Source of the DNA: JBGASG01 sp046328035 | Lineage (GTDB): Bacteria; Cyanobacteriota; Vampirovibrionia; Obscuribacterales; Obscuribacteraceae | DNA: 64,000 nucleotides | Assembly: GCA_046328035.1 (NCBI GenBank) | Contig: JAXLXI010000014.1 | Coordinates: 100,794-164,793 of the forward strand | Reading direction: 5' to 3' | Notes under the pieces: model-generated | The model's database searches: none | The model's input: only the letters and a program-made list of their open reading frames with translations | What the model was told of the DNA's origin: nothing | In this document: positions 62,722-64,000 of the stretch, one piece after another | How positions within the stretch are numbered: the stretch's first letter is position 1 | Layout: every line of letters starts with the position of its first letter | Position numbers and translations under genes: made by a program

Positions 62722-64000
62722 GACGGCCAATGAGCCGAAGGTGCACTCGCTGATCAAAGACAGTTTCGTCTTTGTTCCGTCGGCAGGCATGCGCACGGCT
62801 CCAGAAGTATTGATACTGGAATTGATGCGCGAGGTGTTTTACACAACACATCACGGGGGGACCTCTGCAACTAAGGATATTAATCCAAACGAACAAGCGC
62901 CAGGTGGCACCAGCGCGTTGTACTCTGTCGAAGAGCGTGCGGTGCTATACGCGCTGGGTGGACGGCGAAAGAAAAGCGCCTCTGCGAGAACGCAGCAGTA
63001 CTTCGCGCCCGCGTTTCCATCGCTGGCTAAAGAAGCTTGGCTAGGGAAAAACCGCGAGCGAGTCGTATATAACTTCTTGCTTTCCGGTCCGCTATCTCAG
63101 CATCTTTGGGGGAGCGGCGCAAACACGGAGCGTGGATCTGAACTGCAGAAGAAGCTGATAGAAACGATCTGCAAGGCGTTGATAGGTAACAATGCTGGTT
63201 CGTTAGTTCCAGACATTCTAGCTGGAGCACTTAAATCACAGTCCTACGCGGGTGACGATGACTTGCCTCGCAAGAATCTCAAGGAGGGAACATCGGACAA
63301 AGCGTCCGTTATACGCATCGAGAGGGATGAATTAGCTGACCGCATTACTGATGACTTCGTGGCAATATGCGAACTGGAAGTTACGCTCCCGCGCATGCAG
63401 TGGTTGCAGCTACTGATGACATACCTCCGTTTTGCTCTACCCATGTGGGTTCTAGCACAGATGAAGATCACGACACTACTGCATAATTGGCTAATTGAAG
63501 CAGCAGACGATGGTACGGCCTTCGACGAATCATTGGTAACCACCGCGATCTGCCGTCGTAACCGGTCTTTGTTGCATCCCACGGTAACTCCAACGCGAGA
63601 ATTATTCGACCATATCGAGAGATACGTAAAGGCTAGGATCGAGACAAACCTGCTTCTTTATGCTCTCGAAAAGACGAATCCAGGTGGATACCTCGCCGGC
63701 CGAAAGCTAGTCCTAAGGCAACCATCGAAGACAGGCGAAGTAGGTGTAGCCGATCTTTTGATCCTGTGCAAGGATGCCTCCGAGGAGATATCAGGACTGG
63801 ACTGGTTCAAGGAGACCGGTGCCCATAACACTCGAACTTTTCTCACGCGCGAAGCCGAGCAATTCTCTGGATGGCGAAACCCCCGAAAACACGGTCAAGG
63901 CAAAAATATAGACGAATTCTTTCTTCTACTGTATAAAGCGGCGCAGGGAGATGAAATCGGCGGACACTTGTTGCTTCCAGAGGGAAGAGGCGTGTCAAAA
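62690..64000 (+). CDS. Large, mostly helical protein of unknown function (5' part, runs off the right edge)
   Basis: An uninterrupted frame of 437 codons runs from GTG 62690 to the last base of the window. It overlaps the ATPase gene by 32 bp, so the two are translationally coupled. Upstream in frame is a stop at 62687-62689, which fixes the start at GTG 62690 or later (next candidate ATG 62789). GGAG lies just upstream. The sequence starts MSVSQTEDYPKTANEP, has Leu-rich helices (LPRMQWLQLLMTYLRFALPM), and a later segment VGVADLLILC. I recognise no family. Codon use is like that of the ATPase gene. Confidence 0.75.
   Translation, partial: MSVSQTEDYPKTANEPKVHSLIKDSFVFVPSAGMRTAPEVLILELMREVFYTTHHGGTSATKDINPNEQAPGGTSALYSVEERAVLYALGGRRKKSASARTQQYFAPAFPSLAKEAWLGKNRERVVYNFLLSGPLSQHLWGSGANTERGSELQKKLIETICKALIGNNAGSLVPDILAGALKSQSYAGDDDLPRKNLKEGTSDKASVIRIERDELADRITDDFVAICELEVTLPRMQWLQLLMTYLRFALPMWVLAQMKITTLLHNWLIEAADDGTAFDESLVTTAICRRNRSLLHPTVTPTRELFDHIERYVKARIETNLLLYALEKTNPGGYLAGRKLVLRQPSKTGEVGVADLLILCKDASEEISGLDWFKETGAHNTRTFLTREAEQFSGWRNPRKHGQGKNIDEFFLLLYKAAQGDEIGGHLLLPEGRGVSK

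Overview
Organism: the window looks like a chromosomal segment of a Gram-negative-type bacterium of high-to-moderate G+C. It has TolC/RND/periplasmic-adaptor efflux genes, a Kdo pathway isomerase (arabinose-5-phosphate isomerase) that implies LPS, a minCDE-rodA division/shape locus, a PknB-like Ser/Thr kinase with a large ectodomain, many TPR proteins, YD-repeat-like secreted proteins and a UbiA/MqnP-type prenyltransferase. This mix is what I would expect of non-photosynthetic cyanobacterial relatives (Vampirovibrionia/Melainabacteria, for instance Obscuribacterales). That placement is inference from gene content, not from a marker phylogeny. Layout: 1-8.7 kb holds the 5' part of a secreted protein (reverse), a MeaB-type GTPase, a receptor-like kinase with an SDR gene upstream of it (reverse), then minC-minD-minE-rodA behind a good sigma70-type promoter at 5062-5090. 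8.7-12.8 kb holds an intergenic repeat, a small helical protein, and a reverse-strand operon of six small membrane proteins, five of them divergent paralogues of one four-TM family I do not recognise. 12.9-22.7 kb is a complete tripartite efflux operon: tolC-like, two full-length RND pump genes, and the adaptor. 22.7-29.4 kb holds a 133-bp element with perfect 19-bp terminal inverted repeats, repeat proteins, the prenyltransferase, a TPR protein, KdsD and a WD40-like protein. 29.3-37.6 kb holds three tandem palindromic repeats, a 1,582-residue coiled-coil/TPR protein, an operon of quinone oxidoreductase, NarL-type response regulator and MnmC-like methyltransferase, and a small secreted protein built of 11-residue repeats. 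37.7-47.8 kb holds CorA, a SigA-like sigma factor with terminator, two paralogous secreted proteins, an MFS transporter, a Rieske oxygenase and two secreted proteins. 47.8-58.2 kb holds two YD-repeat-like proteins (one with an HExxH metallopeptidase motif), an EF-hand membrane protein and a truncated relative of it, an unknown protein, and a 1,192-residue CPBP intramembrane protease with an internal duplication. 58.3 kb to the end: a tRNA-Arg(UCG) is followed by a visibly more A+T-rich segment with a 70-residue small protein, a C5-cytosine methyltransferase, a large P-loop ATPase with a Cys cluster, and a third gene that overlaps it and runs off the right edge. This looks like a mobile defence island beside the tRNA gene and is my best candidate for an undescribed system. 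Non-coding highlights are two copies of a 110-bp intergenic repeat (8756-8865 and 40413-40523, opposite orientations), a palindromic repeat family found at 29349-29545 and 54415-54467, and several foldable leaders. All coordinates, starts and folds were worked out by eye.
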